A DNA stretch of 64,000 nucleotides. It comes from Chitinophaga oryzae (GTDB lineage: Bacteria > Bacteroidota > Bacteroidia > Chitinophagales > Chitinophagaceae). Below the pieces are notes generated by a model, which saw only the letters and a list, made by a program, of their open reading frames with translations, did not search any database and was not told where the DNA came from. Location of the stretch: positions 620,001-684,000 of the forward strand of contig NZ_CP051204.2 of NCBI RefSeq assembly GCF_012516375.2, read 5' to 3'. Shown one piece after another: positions 17,301 through 25,618 of this stretch. Both the position numbers and the translations under genes were made by a program. Each line of letters starts with the position of its first letter. The first letter of the stretch is position 1.

Positions 17301-17723
17301 ATGTCGTTTATCAAAGAGTTTAAAGAATTTGCCATGAAAGGCAATGTAATGGACCTGGCCGTAGGTGTGATCATTGGTGCTGCCTTCGGTAAGATCGTTA
17401 CATCACTGGTAGACAATATCATTATGCCTTTAGTGGGCGTGGTAACTGGTGGCGTGAATTTTACAGACAAATTTGCCTACCTGGACACCAGCAAGGGTAC
17501 TGATTTTCCGTCACTGGCAGCTGCAAAAGCAGCCGGGGCTAACGTATTCGCCTATGGCGCCTTCATCCAGAGCGTGATCGACTTCCTGATCATCGCATTC
17601 TGTATTTTCCTGTTGGTGAAGTTTATGAACAAACTGACAAAAAGAGCAGAACCCGCACCGGCAGGTCCTACCGCCCAGGAACAACTGCTTATGGAAATCC
17701 GTGACGAGCTGAGAAAAAAATAA
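17301..17723 (+). CDS. mscL: Large-conductance mechanosensitive channel
   Basis: 140 residues, the normal MscL size. It forms a homopentameric inner-membrane pore that opens under membrane tension to release solutes during osmotic downshock. Seen: the amphipathic N-terminus [46 protein letters not shown] (TM1 with its small residues), a periplasmic loop, then [25 protein letters not shown] (TM2) and a charged C-terminal bundle. The periplasmic loop is of ordinary length. Confidence 0.97.
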   Translation: MSFIKEFKEFAMKGNVMDLAVGVIIGAAFGKIVTSLVDNIIMPLVGVVTGGVNFTDKFAYLDTSKGTDFPSLAAAKAAGANVFAYGAFIQSVIDFLIIAFCIFLLVKFMNKLTKRAEPAPAGPTAQEQLLMEIRDELRKK

Positions 17724-17740
17724 ACTCTCTTTATATTACA

Positions 17741-17788
17741 GCACAGTATTCAGTTGCTCTCCTGCCGGAGAACGACCGGGTACTGTGC
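17741..17788 (+). terminator. Possible terminator after mscL
   Basis: GCACAGTA (17741-17748) pairs with TACTGTGC (17781-17788), with a smaller TCTCC/GGAGA hairpin inside. A T-rich tail is weak (TTATATGTTAAT), so the call is tentative. Confidence 0.4.
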
Positions 17789-17817
17789 TTATATGTTAAT
17801 CTAAAAAAGTATCATTG

Positions 17818-18762
17818 ATGAGAAAATTTGCTTTGTCCATTGCCTGTTGTTTACTGGGTTTTATAGCAGTGCAGGCGCAAAACGACTGGATAAAGGCCCA
17901 ACGGGATGAAACCGCAAAGAAGATCAAAAAAGACGACAGCGACACTACGGTTAAGATCTGGAAAAAAGGCCTTAACCTGAATGTGAACATCAACCAGGGA
18001 ACCCTGACCAACTGGGCTGCCGGTGGTGACAACTTCACCTTCTCGCTGGGATCTACCGTATATGCGTACGCGTTTTACAAGAAAGGACGCCGTGCATGGG
18101 ACAATGTCGCTGACCTGGCTTACGGTTATATCCATACCACCAGCCTCGGCGGACGAAAAGCCGATGACCGTATTGACCTTACCTCCAAATACGGGTACGA
18201 TATCGGCAGGCATTGGTATGTAAGCATGCTGGGCAACCTCAGGACACAGTTCACCAACGGTTACCTGTATCCCGCAGACACCACGCCGCAGCTGTCGTCC
18301 AAATTCTTTGCTCCCGCTTATGTATTGCTCTCCCCGGGTTTTGACTATAAACCAGTGCCTGAGTTTTCGCTGTTCCTCTCTCCTGCCACTTCCCGCTTTG
18401 TGTTTGTAATGGATGATAGCTTGTCTGCACACGGCGCTTATGGCGTAGATACCGGCAAACACTTCAGGTATGAAATCGGCGCTTACCTGTCTGCCAATTA
18501 TATCAAAACCATTGCAAAGAACATTACCTATAAAGGCCGGCTGGACCTGTTCTCCAACTACCTCAACAATCCGCAGAATATTGTGGTGTTCTTTACCAAT
18601 GCGTTGGAACTGAAGGTGAACAAATACATTGCAGCTACCCTCAATGTAGATATGATATATGATGATAATGTAAAAGTATTTGAAAATAAGAAGACCGGAG
18701 TAATGGGGCCCCGACTGCAGGTCAAGCAGGTGCTGGGGATAGGCTTTGCCGCCAAGTTCTGA
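17818..18762 (+). CDS. DUF3078 domain secreted protein
   Basis: About 314 residues with a signal peptide (MRKFALSIACCLLGFIAVQAQ), then a DUF3078-type protein: KIWKKGLNLNVNINQGTLTNWAAGGDNF, repeated aromatic-flanked strands, and a final VKQVLGIGFAAKF ending in Phe, as in outer-membrane beta-barrels. The family is restricted to Bacteroidota and functionally uncharacterised; an outer-membrane barrel is inferred. A first ATG at 17815 directly precedes the preferred one. scpA follows in the same direction after a short palindromic gap. Confidence 0.8.
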   Translation: MRKFALSIACCLLGFIAVQAQNDWIKAQRDETAKKIKKDDSDTTVKIWKKGLNLNVNINQGTLTNWAAGGDNFTFSLGSTVYAYAFYKKGRRAWDNVADLAYGYIHTTSLGGRKADDRIDLTSKYGYDIGRHWYVSMLGNLRTQFTNGYLYPADTTPQLSSKFFAPAYVLLSPGFDYKPVPEFSLFLSPATSRFVFVMDDSLSAHGAYGVDTGKHFRYEIGAYLSANYIKTIAKNITYKGRLDLFSNYLNNPQNIVVFFTNALELKVNKYIAATLNVDMIYDDNVKVFENKKTGVMGPRLQVKQVLGIGFAAKF

Positions 18763-18791
18763 TTCGCCGGAATTTTGTTACTTTTGATATT

Positions 18792-18852
18792 ACGCAAAGG
18801 CGCGAAGGCGCAAGGCAACAAAAGGTCTTTGCTGCTTTGCGCCTTTGTGTAT
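18792..18852. repeat. Intergenic inverted repeat, GCGCAAAGG words
   Basis: The left arm ACGCAAAGGCGCGAAGGCGC and the right arm GCTTTGCGCCTTTGTGT are imperfect inverted copies using CGCAAAGGCGC words. It lies between the DUF3078 gene and scpA, and its wording matches the ends of the 48-bp repeat at 56103-56262. Confidence 0.75.
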
Positions 18853-18866
18853 AAAACATTATCAAC

Positions 18867-19658
18867 GTGAGTGAACAGGTTTCCTATAAAATAAAACTTC
18901 CGCAGTTTGAGGGTCCTTTCGACCTCCTGTTGTTCTTTATAGAACGCGATGAGCTGGATATCTACAATATTCCGATCAATACCATCACACAGGAATTCCT
19001 CGACTATATCCATCATATAGAGTCGCTGAATATTGAACTGGCAAGCGAATTCATCCTTTTTGTGTCTACCCTGATGCGGATCAAGGCCAAAATGCTGTTG
19101 CCCCGCAAAGAGCTGGACGAACAGGGGAATGAGATCGACCCGCGGATGGAGCTGATAGACAAGATCCTGGAATACAAGCGTTATAAGCAGGCTGCGGCGG
19201 AACTTGCCGAAATGGAAGCCGAACGTATGCTGCACATCAAACGGGGCAATATAGCCAAAGAACTGGCCGAAATAGGCGAAGTCACCAGCGAAGGGACAGA
19301 GATACAGACCCTTACCCTGTTTAAGCTGGCGCAGACCTTCGAAAAGGTGATGCAGCGCATGAAAGCGCGCGACCATAAGCCCCAGCACGTGGTATACAAG
19401 TATGACTATACCATGGAAGGCTCCAGGATGTACATGGAAGAACTGGCCAGGGCCGAACGCACCCTGTCATTCGAAAAAATATTTGATCACTGTAAAGACC
19501 GGGTACATGCCATATTCCTGTTCCTCAGTATGCTGGAACTGGTACAGATGAAGCACCTGGGGATTATGGTGGGAGAAGGCAGAAACAACTTTATTATTGA
19601 ATATATCGATCCGGAGAACAGGGAGGAAGAACCTGCCGGAACGCTAATAGACGGTTAA
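18867..19658 (+). CDS. scpA: Segregation and condensation protein A
   Basis: 263 residues, the kleisin subunit that bridges the SMC head domains together with ScpB in the chromosome condensation complex. Seen: the N-terminal YKIKLPQFEGPFDLLLFFIERDELDIYNIPI, the ASEFILFVSTLMRIKAKMLLP helix, a variable acidic middle, and the winged-helix end LSFEKIFDHCKDRVHAIFLFLSMLELVQMKHL. The start is GTG at 18867. scpB is not adjacent. The AraC regulator begins 3 bp after the stop, but the functions look unrelated. Confidence 0.95.
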   Translation: MSEQVSYKIKLPQFEGPFDLLLFFIERDELDIYNIPINTITQEFLDYIHHIESLNIELASEFILFVSTLMRIKAKMLLPRKELDEQGNEIDPRMELIDKILEYKRYKQAAAELAEMEAERMLHIKRGNIAKELAEIGEVTSEGTEIQTLTLFKLAQTFEKVMQRMKARDHKPQHVVYKYDYTMEGSRMYMEELARAERTLSFEKIFDHCKDRVHAIFLFLSMLELVQMKHLGIMVGEGRNNFIIEYIDPENREEEPAGTLIDG

Positions 19659-19661
19659 CAG

Positions 19662-20567
19662 ATGGGTGAGAAACGGGACAATATCGACATCATTTCATTG
19701 CCAGCCTACGCGCAGGCTGATCCCAGCTTTGTAGTATCCAGCATTTGCGAGCTGGGAGAGCACTTTTTTGATCAGGCAGGCGTGCCCCACCGGCATGATT
19801 TCTACACCATCTACTGGATCAAGAAAGGCTCGCTGCTGCATACCATTGACACCGTTACGCACGAAGTAAAAAAGAACACCCTCTTTTTCCTGGCGCCCGG
19901 CCAGGTCCATAAGCTCCAGATGAGTGAAAGGATTGACGGCTATATGATCGCTTTCCAGGATGCCTTTATGTGTCTGAAAGACCAGACCCAGGTGTCCGGC
20001 ATCAATTCCGGCCTTTTCTTCAATGACCAGTTCAGCAGCATTGTTACGCTGGACCAGGAGCAGTCGGCCGATATTGAATCTGTTGTCCGCCTGATGCTGA
20101 AGGAGCTCTCTACCCGCGAGCCGGAATATGAAACGGCACTGCACGGACTGCTGCGTTATTTCCTGGTGCTGGTGTCCCGTATTAAAGGCCGGAGCGTAGC
20201 TATTCCGGCGGAGCAACATGCGGTGCATAACAGCTCCATCTTCCTGAAATTTAAAAATCTGATCGAAGAAAAGTACCGGGAACTCAAGACTGTGTCCGAT
20301 TACGCAGGTTTACTGCATATAAAACCTGTGCTGCTCAACGAAATCAGCAAACAATTGTCCGGAATTACCGCCGGAGAGCATATTCGTAACAGAGTCATCC
20401 TTGAAGCCCAGCGTTTTCTCTATAATACCGACCTTACAGCCAAAGAAATAGCCTATAAACTGGGATTTGACGACCCCCATTATTTCAGCCGCTTTTTTAA
20501 GAAGTATACCTCCCAGAGCCCTTCCGAGTTTAAGGAAGCCTCCCGCTCCGTTAGCCACCAGCCTTGA
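19662..20567 (+). CDS. AraC-family transcriptional regulator
   Basis: 301 residues. The N-terminal half is a cupin-like sensing domain (HDFYTIYWIKKGSLLHTIDTVTHEV...TLFFLAPGQVHKL). Residues 195-297 hold the double helix-turn-helix: LKTVSDYAGLLHIKPVLLNEISKQLSG is the first unit, and LTAKEIAYKLGFDDPHYFSRFFKKYTSQSPSEF is the classic second-unit signature. It is followed on the same strand by pirin, YceI, nitroreductase, OsmC and pirin genes, which makes it a plausible activator of that group, in response to an unknown ligand. No operator was identified. Its start overlaps the scpA end region closely, so it is probably transcribed from upstream. Confidence 0.93.
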   Translation: MGEKRDNIDIISLPAYAQADPSFVVSSICELGEHFFDQAGVPHRHDFYTIYWIKKGSLLHTIDTVTHEVKKNTLFFLAPGQVHKLQMSERIDGYMIAFQDAFMCLKDQTQVSGINSGLFFNDQFSSIVTLDQEQSADIESVVRLMLKELSTREPEYETALHGLLRYFLVLVSRIKGRSVAIPAEQHAVHNSSIFLKFKNLIEEKYRELKTVSDYAGLLHIKPVLLNEISKQLSGITAGEHIRNRVILEAQRFLYNTDLTAKEIAYKLGFDDPHYFSRFFKKYTSQSPSEFKEASRSVSHQP

Positions 20568-20638
20568 TTTGATCCTTCCGGGTAAAAAAGTCCATCAAGG
20601 AAGGCGTTTTATCCATTCTATATAGGTGTTGTAACATG

Positions 20639-20666
20639 TATTTTTGTGTTGTCTTTTAAAGGAGGC
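20639..20666 (+). promoter_or_regulatory. -7 box and strong Shine-Dalgarno for the first pirin
   Basis: TATTTTTG (20639-20646) is a -7 box. AAAGGAGG (20659-20666) is a near-perfect Shine-Dalgarno sequence 4 bp before the ATG at 20671, unusual in this window. Together they rule out the upstream in-frame start at 20644. Confidence 0.75.
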
Positions 20667-20670
20667 AGTA

Positions 20671-21543
20671 ATGAAAAACATAAAACATGTAAGTCAGATT
20701 TTAACAGCACCTGCTCCCCATATGGTGGGCGACGGATTCAGGGTCCATAGCGTACTGCCTGGCGGTACCCGTTCCCAGAACAACCCGGTCAGCCCTTTTA
20801 TCCTGATGGACTATGGCGCGCCCAGTTATTTCCCGCCCACCAACAGACCGCGTGGCGTGGACCAGCACCCGCACAAAGGGTTTGAAACCGTTACCGTGGT
20901 ATATCAGGGCGAACTGGAACACCGCGACTCTACCGGCAGTCATGGTAAACTGGCTCCCGGCGACGTACAGTGGATGACCGCCGCTTCCGGTATCGTGCAC
21001 GAAGAAAAGCATGAAACGGAATTCAGTAAACGGGGTGGTAAAGTGGAGATGGCCCAGTTGTGGGTAAATCTTCCGAAAGCTTATAAAAACGGCAAACCCG
21101 GTTATCAGAATCTCACCAAAGCGGAAATACCCGTGGTGAAAGTCAGCGAAGAAGGATATATAAGAGTGATTGCAGGTGAATATAATGATGTCAAAGGCGC
21201 TGCCCAAACCTTCTCCCCTGTTAACGTACTGGATGTGCAGCTTAAAAAGGGCGATACCATAGAAGTGGCTTTCCCGGCGCATTTTAACACCATCGCGGTG
21301 GTGATGCAGGGTGAAGCGGACCTCAACGGAAGTGGGGCCAAGGGCGTGGAAACCGTTCTCTTTGAGCATGACGGTACCGATATCACTATCACCGCGCTTG
21401 CAGACACCAGCATGTTATTGTTGAGCGGCGAACCGATCAACGAACCGATTGTGGCGTATGGTCCTTTTGTGATGAACACACCGGAGGAAATCAACGAAGC
21501 CATCAACGATTACAACGCCGGTAAAATGGGCTTTCTGAATTAA
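20671..21543 (+). CDS. Pirin family protein
   Basis: About 290 residues, double-cupin fold. Metal-ligand motif residues are present: DQHPHKGFETVTVVYQGELEHRD (His, His) and ASGIVHEEKHETEF (His, Glu). Pirins bind Fe or other metals; some have quercetin 2,3-dioxygenase activity, others act as redox-sensitive cofactors of regulators. The actual substrate is unknown. It is the first gene after the AraC regulator, has its own promoter and strong ribosome-binding site, and is followed 50 bp later by the YceI gene. Confidence 0.93.
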   Translation: MKNIKHVSQILTAPAPHMVGDGFRVHSVLPGGTRSQNNPVSPFILMDYGAPSYFPPTNRPRGVDQHPHKGFETVTVVYQGELEHRDSTGSHGKLAPGDVQWMTAASGIVHEEKHETEFSKRGGKVEMAQLWVNLPKAYKNGKPGYQNLTKAEIPVVKVSEEGYIRVIAGEYNDVKGAAQTFSPVNVLDVQLKKGDTIEVAFPAHFNTIAVVMQGEADLNGSGAKGVETVLFEHDGTDITITALADTSMLLLSGEPINEPIVAYGPFVMNTPEEINEAINDYNAGKMGFLN

Positions 21544-21593
21544 TCACGAACAATAAACATCTATTTATAAAAAACAACACAAAACATATTTGT

Positions 21594-22121
21594 ATGACAA
21601 CCTGGAAAATTGATCCCACCCATAGTGATGTACAGTTTAAAGTAAAACACCTGATGATCACTACCGTTACCGGCCAGTTCGGTATGTTCGACGCTACCAT
21701 GCAAACAGAAGGTAACGATTTCAGCACTGCGAATATTTCTTTCAGCGCCGATATCAACAGTGTTACCACACAGAACGCACAACGTGACGAGCACCTGCTG
21801 GCAGCCGATTTTTTTGATGCCGCTCAGTATCCCAAACTGCAGTTCGTTTCCAAAGAAGTGAAAAAGATCGATGACGAGACCTATAAACTGATCGGTGATC
21901 TGACCATCCGTGATAATACCCGTCCGGTAGAACTGAAGGTGGAATTTGGCGGTGAAGTAGTGGACCCGTGGGGCCAAACCAAAGCAGGCTTTGAGTTGAG
22001 CGGTAAAATCAACCGTAAGGACTTCGGTCTTACTTTCCACGCCACCACAGAAACAGGCGGTGTGTTGCTGAGCGATGAAGTGAAACTGCTGGCCAGCGTA
22101 CAAATGATCAAACAAGCATAA
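21594..22121 (+). CDS. YceI family lipid-binding protein
   Basis: 175 residues forming one YceI lipocalin-like barrel that binds isoprenoid or other long hydrophobic molecules. Seen: WKIDPTHSDVQFKVKHLMITTVTGQFGMFD at the start, TQNAQRDEHLLAADFFDAAQYP and YKLIGDLTIRDNTRPVELKVEF. No signal peptide is present, so unlike E. coli YceI it should be cytoplasmic. It sits in the stress-type gene group; the nitroreductase gene starts 11 bp after its stop, so these two are certainly cotranscribed. Confidence 0.93.
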   Translation: MTTWKIDPTHSDVQFKVKHLMITTVTGQFGMFDATMQTEGNDFSTANISFSADINSVTTQNAQRDEHLLAADFFDAAQYPKLQFVSKEVKKIDDETYKLIGDLTIRDNTRPVELKVEFGGEVVDPWGQTKAGFELSGKINRKDFGLTFHATTETGGVLLSDEVKLLASVQMIKQA

Positions 22122-22132
22122 AAAGAACGACG

Positions 22133-22762
22133 ATGGATATTATACAAAAACTGGAATGGCGTTATGCTGTGAAGAAGTTTGACCCGGCGAAGAAACTGAC
22201 AGCCGCCCAGTTGGACAGGATGACCGCGGCCACCCGGTTGTCGGCCTCTTCTTACGGCCTGCAGCCTTATAAAGTGCTGATCGTTGAAAACCCTGCCATC
22301 AGGGAAAGACTGAAGGCGGCCTCCTGGAACCAGTCACAGATCACCGATGCCTCGCATCTGGTTGTGTTTGCCCGGGTGAGCGACCTGAACGAATCCCACG
22401 TAGACGATTATACGAACAATATAGCCGCTACGCGTAATATCAATCCGGAAGATCTTGCCGGTTTTGCCGGGGTGATGAAAGGCACGGTCAACAGGCTGGA
22501 CGCAGCCAGTGCCGCCGTATGGACATCCAAACAGGCATACCTGGCGCTGGGCACCCTGCTGACGGCCGCCGCTGCCGAAGGTATCGACGCCTGCCCGATG
22601 GAAGGTTTCGATGCCGCTCAATACGACGAAATTTTAGGACTTAAGGATAAAGGACTGGCAACTGTAGTGATTGCGGCCATTGGTTTCAGAGCGGAAGACG
22701 ATACGATGCAATATGCGAAGAAAGTGAGAAAACCAATCGCTGAATTAGTGGAAGTTATTTAA
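22133..22762 (+). CDS. NfsB-like NAD(P)H-dependent nitroreductase
   Basis: 209 residues, an FMN-binding nitroreductase-fold protein. Seen: LEWRYAVKKFDPAKKLTAAQLDRMTAATRLSASSYGLQPYKVLIV (FMN/substrate-binding N-terminus) and EGIDACPMEGFDAAQYDEILGLKDKGLATVVIAAIGFRAEDD, where the loop before IGFR contacts FMN. Such enzymes reduce nitroaromatics, quinones or electrophilic alkenes, acting as homodimers. It follows YceI by 11 bp and ends at a terminator. Confidence 0.93.
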   Translation: MDIIQKLEWRYAVKKFDPAKKLTAAQLDRMTAATRLSASSYGLQPYKVLIVENPAIRERLKAASWNQSQITDASHLVVFARVSDLNESHVDDYTNNIAATRNINPEDLAGFAGVMKGTVNRLDAASAAVWTSKQAYLALGTLLTAAAAEGIDACPMEGFDAAQYDEILGLKDKGLATVVIAAIGFRAEDDTMQYAKKVRKPIAELVEVI

Positions 22763-22837
22763 CTGTGACAGACAGGATTACAGCTGATTCACCGGATGAA
22801 CGAAGATCGAGAAGAAGAACCAGGAGAGATTGTCATA

Positions 22838-22868
22838 ACCCGGCGGGAACCTGCCGGGTTATTTTTTT
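22838..22868 (+). terminator. Rho-independent terminator after the nitroreductase
   Basis: AACCCGGCGGG and CCTGCCGGGTT form a stem with one mismatch and a two-base loop, followed by ATTTTTTT. Confidence 0.9.
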
Positions 22869-22886
22869 GATCATGATAATCCTGTT

Positions 22887-22894
22887 TATTTTTG
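22887..22894 (+). promoter_or_regulatory. -7 promoter box for osmC-like gene
   Basis: TATTTTTG, with a TTTG at 22866-22869 formed by the end of the preceding terminator T run (17-bp spacing). The ATG is at 22950. Confidence 0.6.
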
Positions 22895-22949
22895 TAATTT
22901 GAGGCCTCTACACAGATTAATCACCTCAAATTATTTAAAGTATAATAAC

Positions 22950-23360
22950 ATGAAAAGATTTGCAACTGCCAACTGGCAAGGCACAGGTAAAGAAGGTAAA
23001 GGTACCGTTACTTCCCAGTCAACCGTATTGAACAGTACCCAATACTCCTACAGCAGCCGTTTTGAGGAAGGCGTAGGCACCAATCCGGAGGAACTGATTG
23101 CCGCGGCTCATGCCGGTTGTTTCACTATGAAACTGAGCTTCGTGATCTCCGGCGCCGGTTTAACCCCGGGTAACATCGACACCAAATGCACCATCACCCT
23201 GGAAAACGGCGCTATTACCTCCAGCCACCTGGAAGTAAAAGCCAGCGTTCCCGGCCTGGATGCTGCCAAGTTCGCTGAAATGGCGGCAGATGCAAAAGCC
23301 AACTGCCCTATCAGCAAACTGCTGAACACCAACATCACCATGGATGCCGTACTGGTATAA
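22950..23360 (+). CDS. OsmC family peroxiredoxin-like protein
   Basis: 136 residues. OsmC/Ohr proteins reduce organic hydroperoxides with a two-cysteine catalytic pair. Here the Cys in ELIAAAHAGCFTMKLS and the Cys in KANCPISKLL occupy the expected places, with the RFEEGVGTNPEE loop supplying the conserved Arg/Glu. The ATG at 22950 (MKRFATANWQGTG) is the start because a promoter lies just upstream of it. The sequence is closer to OsmC than to Ohr. It is flanked by two terminators, so it is a single-gene transcript. Confidence 0.93.
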   Translation: MKRFATANWQGTGKEGKGTVTSQSTVLNSTQYSYSSRFEEGVGTNPEELIAAAHAGCFTMKLSFVISGAGLTPGNIDTKCTITLENGAITSSHLEVKASVPGLDAAKFAEMAADAKANCPISKLLNTNITMDAVLV

Positions 23361-23384
23361 CCATTGTTCAATAGATTTTATGGG

Positions 23385-23415
23385 AAATGCAGCGGTTATC
23401 CGCTGCATTTTTTTT
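23385..23415 (+). terminator. Rho-independent terminator after osmC-like gene
   Basis: AAATGCAGCGG (23385-23395) and CCGCTGCATTT (23400-23410) form a perfect 11-bp stem with a TTAT loop, then a T run. Confidence 0.95.
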
Positions 23416-23498
23416 GTCCACGTTTTTCAACAGATCATCCATTTTAATCCCCTCCTTTAATCCCGACCTTTGTATTGTAAAAAAGGAGAACAATAGCT

Positions 23499-24212
23499 AT
23501 GAAAAAGATTATACAACGTGCAGACGAGCGGGGATACGCCAATCATGGCTGGTTGAAAAGCCATCATTCTTTCAGCTTCGCCAATTATTATAACCCCGAT
23601 AAAATTCATTTCGGCGCATTGCGTGTGCTGAACGACGACCAGGTGAAAGGCGGTATGGGCTTTGGCGCGCACCCGCACGACAATATGGAGATCGTTTCCA
23701 TTGTGCTGGAGGGCAGCCTGGAGCACCGCGATAATACCGGCACCAGGGGCGTTATAAAGAAAAACGACGTACAGGTGATGAGTGCCGGCAGTGGTATCGT
23801 GCATTCCGAGTTCAATGCATCCAAAACAGAAGACGTAAGCTTCCTGCAGATATGGGTGTTCCCGAAAGAAAGGAATATAACACCGCGTTACGATCAACGC
23901 ACTTTTGATCCTGCCGCCCGCCACAATGCACTGCAAGTGGTAGTAGCGCCGGACGGCCGGCAACAGGCGCTGCAGCTTCATCAGGATGCCTGGTTTTCTC
24001 TCGGTAATTTTGAAGCAGGGCAAAAAGTAGCACTGACACCGAAGCAGCCGGGTGCCGGCAGTTACCTCTTTCTCCTCAGCGGAGAGATAAAAGTAGCGGA
24101 CGAAGTTTTGCAAACACGCGATGCGATTGGTTTGTCTGATTACGAAAAAGCAACCGTGGAAGTGTTGAAACCTGCAACGTTCCTGCTGATAGACGTACCG
24201 ATGCTGAATTAA
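23499..24212 (+). CDS. Pirin family protein (YhhW type)
   Basis: 237 residues, the shorter YhhW-like pirin class and only distantly related to the pirin at 20671. N-terminal cupin with metal ligands in FGAHPHDNMEIVSIVLEGSLEHRD and GSGIVHSEFNAS; the start MKKIIQRADERGYANHGWLKSHHSFSFA is characteristic. YhhW has quercetin 2,3-dioxygenase activity in vitro, but its physiological substrate is unknown. AAAGGAG lies 14 bp before the ATG. Having two pirins of different classes in a 3.6-kb group suggests related but separate roles. Confidence 0.93.
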   Translation: MKKIIQRADERGYANHGWLKSHHSFSFANYYNPDKIHFGALRVLNDDQVKGGMGFGAHPHDNMEIVSIVLEGSLEHRDNTGTRGVIKKNDVQVMSAGSGIVHSEFNASKTEDVSFLQIWVFPKERNITPRYDQRTFDPAARHNALQVVVAPDGRQQALQLHQDAWFSLGNFEAGQKVALTPKQPGAGSYLFLLSGEIKVADEVLQTRDAIGLSDYEKATVEVLKPATFLLIDVPMLN

Positions 24213-24241
24213 TTTTCCGCCTCATGATATGAATATTATAC

Positions 24242-24284
24242 ACAAGAGACCGTCTTTCCGGCGGTCTCTTGTTTTTTATTTTTG
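24242..24284 (+). terminator. Terminator whose T run doubles as the next -7 box
   Basis: ACAAGAGACCG (24242-24252) and CGGTCTCTTGT (24262-24272) form a perfect 11-bp stem followed by TTTTTT. The same T run continues into TATTTTTG (24277-24284), a -7 box for the HAD gene at 24357. Confidence 0.85.
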
Positions 24285-24356
24285 TTAAACATCCAACCGG
24301 GGTTTGTATTCCCGGAACATACTTTTTATATTACCGGTCAACAGACGACTATCAAG

Positions 24357-25070
24357 ATGTTATTAGCAACAGATTTAGACGGAACATTCCTGGCCGGCTC
24401 CGCGGCTGACAAAGAACAGTTATACGAGCTGGTCCGCAGCCGGGAAGACATTCAACTGGTGTTTGTAACGGGAAGGGGTATACGTAGTGTGCTGACTTTA
24501 CTGGAAGATCCGTACCTCCCCCGTCCGGAATACATTATTTGTGATGTAGGCGCCACTGTAACGCACCTGGCTTCGCTGGTATCGGTAGAGCCTGTGCAGT
24601 CGGATATTGCCAGGCTGTGGCCGGGCGATCATGTACGGGAGCAGCTGAAGGCGGTAAAAGGCTTGCTGCATCAGGATGCGCATCAGCAGTACCGCTGCTC
24701 TTATTATTACGACGACGCCACGGATATTGACACTGCGCGTGAGATCGCGGAATCATTGCATTGCGACCTGGTGCTGTCTGCCGGAAAATACCTGGATATT
24801 CTTCCGCGCGGCGTCAACAAGGGGAATACGTTGCAGCAACTGTTAGGAGTGCTGTCGTTGCCGCATCATGAGGTGCTGGTAGCCGGCGATACGATGAATG
24901 ATTTTTCCATGTATGAGATGGGATTCAAAGGCGTGGTCGTGGGCGGCGCTGAACCTGAACTGCTGACCCGTACTGCGGGCATGCGCAATGTGCTGCAAGC
25001 CGGCCGCATCGGTACGGGGGGCATTCTGGAGGCGATGGCGTGGTTCCCGGAATTCGGCAGATATTTATAA
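24357..25070 (+). CDS. HAD-superfamily sugar-phosphatase-like hydrolase
   Basis: 237 residues. Motif I ATDLDGT has the nucleophile Asp6 and Asp8; VFVTGRG is motif II; the Lys in RGVNKGNTL is motif III; AGDTMNDFSMYEMG is motif IV. With a large C2-type cap between residues 90 and 160 this fits the sucrose-phosphate-phosphatase / mannosyl-3-phosphoglycerate-phosphatase branch of HAD phosphatases. The substrate is unknown. A frame runs upstream to 24282, but the -7 box at 24277-24284 lies there, so the ATG at 24357 is the start. Unlike the HAD domain at 6868-8376, all catalytic residues are present. Confidence 0.88.
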   Translation: MLLATDLDGTFLAGSAADKEQLYELVRSREDIQLVFVTGRGIRSVLTLLEDPYLPRPEYIICDVGATVTHLASLVSVEPVQSDIARLWPGDHVREQLKAVKGLLHQDAHQQYRCSYYYDDATDIDTAREIAESLHCDLVLSAGKYLDILPRGVNKGNTLQQLLGVLSLPHHEVLVAGDTMNDFSMYEMGFKGVVVGGAEPELLTRTAGMRNVLQAGRIGTGGILEAMAWFPEFGRYL

Positions 25071-25234
25071 ACAATACCGGAAGAACGGCAAAAGTTGTGA
25101 GGGAGGCATTGAAAAAGGTTGTAACTTAGAAGTGGATCTTTGTTAACAGTGGGGATATATACTGCTAAGTGGATATCGGAAAAACTGCTTGGGTAATGAT
25201 GAATCATTATTGTTAATGGCTAAATCAATACACC

Positions 25235-25612
25235 ATGGAAATTACAACACAGCCAACAGATCTGACAGAACAGATCAATTCCTGGAAAGAGGAAGTAAAT
25301 GAAGTAAGAGAAGACGTAAAAATGATGCGGGAGCGCCTGGAACAAATAGCCCTCAGTTCCGCGCCCCGGGAAGTAATGACAAACGTTGAACGTTTTGAGA
25401 ACCGTTTGTTACGGCAGCGGGAAGTTGCCGACGAAATGTACCACGATCTTAAACAATGCGCCAAAAAGCTCTCGGCCCAGTCAGCCACGGTTATCCACGA
25501 CGACCGGCCCATCTGTGACTACGACACCATGTCCAACCGTATGGAGATTTTCCAGAAACTATTTATGGAGCTGAAAGCAGATTTCAACCATTTTATGGAC
25601 AGTGAACTGTAG
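25235..25612 (+). CDS. Hypothetical coiled-coil protein
   Basis: 125 residues with no domain I recognise. Residues 14-48 (INSWKEEVNEVREDVKMMRERLEQI) and much of 55-85 have heptad-like charge spacing, so a helical, coiled-coil soluble protein is likely. No signal peptide or membrane segment. It ends 7 bp from the stop of the convergent PAS protein gene. Its close pairing with a PAS/H-box protein is noted, but they are on opposite strands and a functional link is not supported. Confidence 0.65.
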   Translation: MEITTQPTDLTEQINSWKEEVNEVREDVKMMRERLEQIALSSAPREVMTNVERFENRLLRQREVADEMYHDLKQCAKKLSAQSATVIHDDRPICDYDTMSNRMEIFQKLFMELKADFNHFMDSEL

Positions 25613-25618
25613 CCGGTA

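Noticed and set aside
25490..25500. TTATCCACG as a second DnaA box
   Set aside because: It lies inside a coding gene with one mismatch and no companion boxes, as expected by chance.
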